Below are positions 5,427-6,221 of a DNA stretch of 6,221 nt, piece after piece (position 1 is the first letter of the stretch; the number at the start of each line of letters is the position of its first letter). Both the position numbers and the translations under genes were made by a program. The notes under the pieces were generated by a model. It ran no database searches. It was not told where the DNA came from and saw only the letters and a list, made by a program, of their open reading frames with translations. The stretch covers positions 1 to 6,221 of the forward strand of contig JAQTRD010000026.1 of the NCBI GenBank assembly GCA_028711965.1, in the 5' to 3' direction. The DNA comes from Candidatus Colwelliibacteriota bacterium. Lineage in GTDB: Bacteria; Patescibacteriota; Minisyncoccia; UBA6257; Colwellbacteraceae.

Positions 5427-6221
5427 TTAATAATTATTATTCAGCCAGTCAACGACTTTCAAGATATCGCTCTGGACATTGCTTGAACCAAGCATCACGA
5501 TCGCGATAGGCCTCTTGTCTTCATTCAAGTTAAGTTCAAAGACGGCTACCATAGTCTCTCCCGCCGCTGCGGTCTTTCCCATTTTGCCTCCGATAAAATC
5601 TTCTCTGTCTCCGAATATATTAAGGTTGGATAAGTTATCGAAGGAAGGCTTCCCGTATGCGGAGCTAGTCAGCTTTCCGCTGGCCATTCCGAAAATAAAA
5701 CTCCTGTTGTTATAAACGTACTTTGCGAGACTGAATAGATCCTCTGCTGTGGAAACATTCCCCTCTCCGGATCCGGAGGAGTCCGCAAAAGAAGTGCTGT
5801 TCATTCCGATTGCTCGGGCTTTATTGTTCATCAGGTTAACGAATCTTTCTTTGCCGAGGTGGGACGAAAAAGTTTCCGCTGCTTCGTTCGATGACTCAAG
5901 GAGTAAGGGGTATAGGAGATTATAAGCCGAATAGCTCTCCCCTGCCTTCAAGCGCGGCTTTGAAGTGTAGACGGCGGCGGATTTTGGAATAGTGATGTCA
6001 TTTTCAAGATTGATAAATTCTCCGGCGATAAGGGCGGTCATAATCTTCGTCACGGATGCTATGGGAACCTTGTCTTTCCCGGATTTTTCAAGAAAAACGA
6101 AGTTGTTTTTTATATCGGCGACAATGAATTCTTTTGCCGTTAGATCGGGAGGAATGGAACGGTACGCGAATCCGTCAGAGGCAAAATCGCGTTCGAAAAC
6201 GATAACCGGCATACCCGTCTT
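5427..6221 (-). CDS. D-alanyl-D-alanine carboxypeptidase-like protein (peptidase S11) with altered KTG motif, 5' end outside window
   Basis: 264 codons are visible and the frame stays open to the window edge. The ATG at 6212 is internal to this open frame and would leave no signal peptide, so the true start is probably upstream. Residues below count from that Met. The catalytic domain carries SVTK (Ser53, Lys56) and SSN (107-109). At the third motif, FIGGKMGKT (207-214) aligns with FLGGKTGFI of the other S11 protein in this window, so KTG has become KMG (Met211). ACG-to-ATG is a single base change. Lys210 and Gly212 are kept. The protein ends directly after the catalytic domain (DWLNNNY) with no PBP5-type C-terminal domain. 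It may be an active carboxypeptidase with altered substrate or beta-lactam binding, or a weakened paralogue. It is 2 nt from scpA and probably belongs to the same transcript. The pairing with the second S11 gene across scpAB suggests an old duplication or a paralogue pair. Confidence 0.9.
   Translation of the reverse strand, partial: KTGMPVIVFERDFASDGFAYRSIPPDLTAKEFIVADIKNNFVFLEKSGKDKVPIASVTKIMTALIAGEFINLENDITIPKSAAVYTSKPRLKAGESYSAYNLLYPLLLESSNEAAETFSSHLGKERFVNLMNNKARAIGMNSTSFADSSGSGEGNVSTAEDLFSLAKYVYNNRSFIFGMASGKLTSSAYGKPSFDNLSNLNIFGDREDFIGGKMGKTAAAGETMVAVFELNLNEDKRPIAIVMLGSSNVQSDILKVVDWLNNNY

Noticed and set aside
1..6221. CRISPR arrays, tRNA or rRNA genes, insertion sequences
   Set aside because: No regularly spaced repeats, no tRNA-like clover-leaf sequences and no transposase were seen; nearly the whole window is occupied by minus-strand coding sequence.

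Overview
All genes lie on the minus strand, so the window reads right to left as one compact block of cell-envelope and chromosome-segregation genes. In transcription order they are: a D,D-carboxypeptidase-like protein of family S11 (5' end cut by the window edge), scpA, scpB, a second S11 carboxypeptidase, mraY, a large degenerate D-aminoacylase-like protein, and ftsW (3' end cut by the window edge). Neighbouring genes overlap by 8 to 20 bases or are 2 bases apart. The only real gap is 56 bp, between mraY and the D-aminoacylase-like gene.

The gene content links lipid I synthesis (MraY), septal glycan polymerisation (FtsW), peptide trimming (two S11 proteins) and the kleisin/winged-helix subunits of the SMC condensin (ScpA, ScpB). 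The order mraY - X - ftsW resembles the classical division and cell wall (dcw) cluster, where X is normally murD. Here X is not MurD. It is a 505-residue protein with the fold signatures of N-acyl-D-amino-acid deacylases, but none of the expected metal ligands and only two histidines in total. This probable pseudoenzyme is the most unusual item in the window.

The 56-bp gap holds a perfect 9-bp inverted repeat and a consensus TATAAT only 7 nt before the ATG. That spacing predicts a leaderless or nearly leaderless transcript for the D-aminoacylase-like gene and ftsW. None of the six visible starts has a good Shine-Dalgarno sequence. A 26-bp, very GC-rich imperfect palindrome is embedded in frame in the D-aminoacylase-like gene and may be a small inserted repeat.

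Organism: a bacterium using TGA as a stop (two genes end in TGA), of moderate GC, with short compact proteins, overlapping genes and S11 enzymes reduced to the catalytic domain. This fits a reduced-genome lineage such as Patescibacteria/CPR (Parcubacteria-like). That assignment is an inference from style and protein flavour, not from a marker gene. TGA as stop argues against the CPR groups that recode TGA as glycine.
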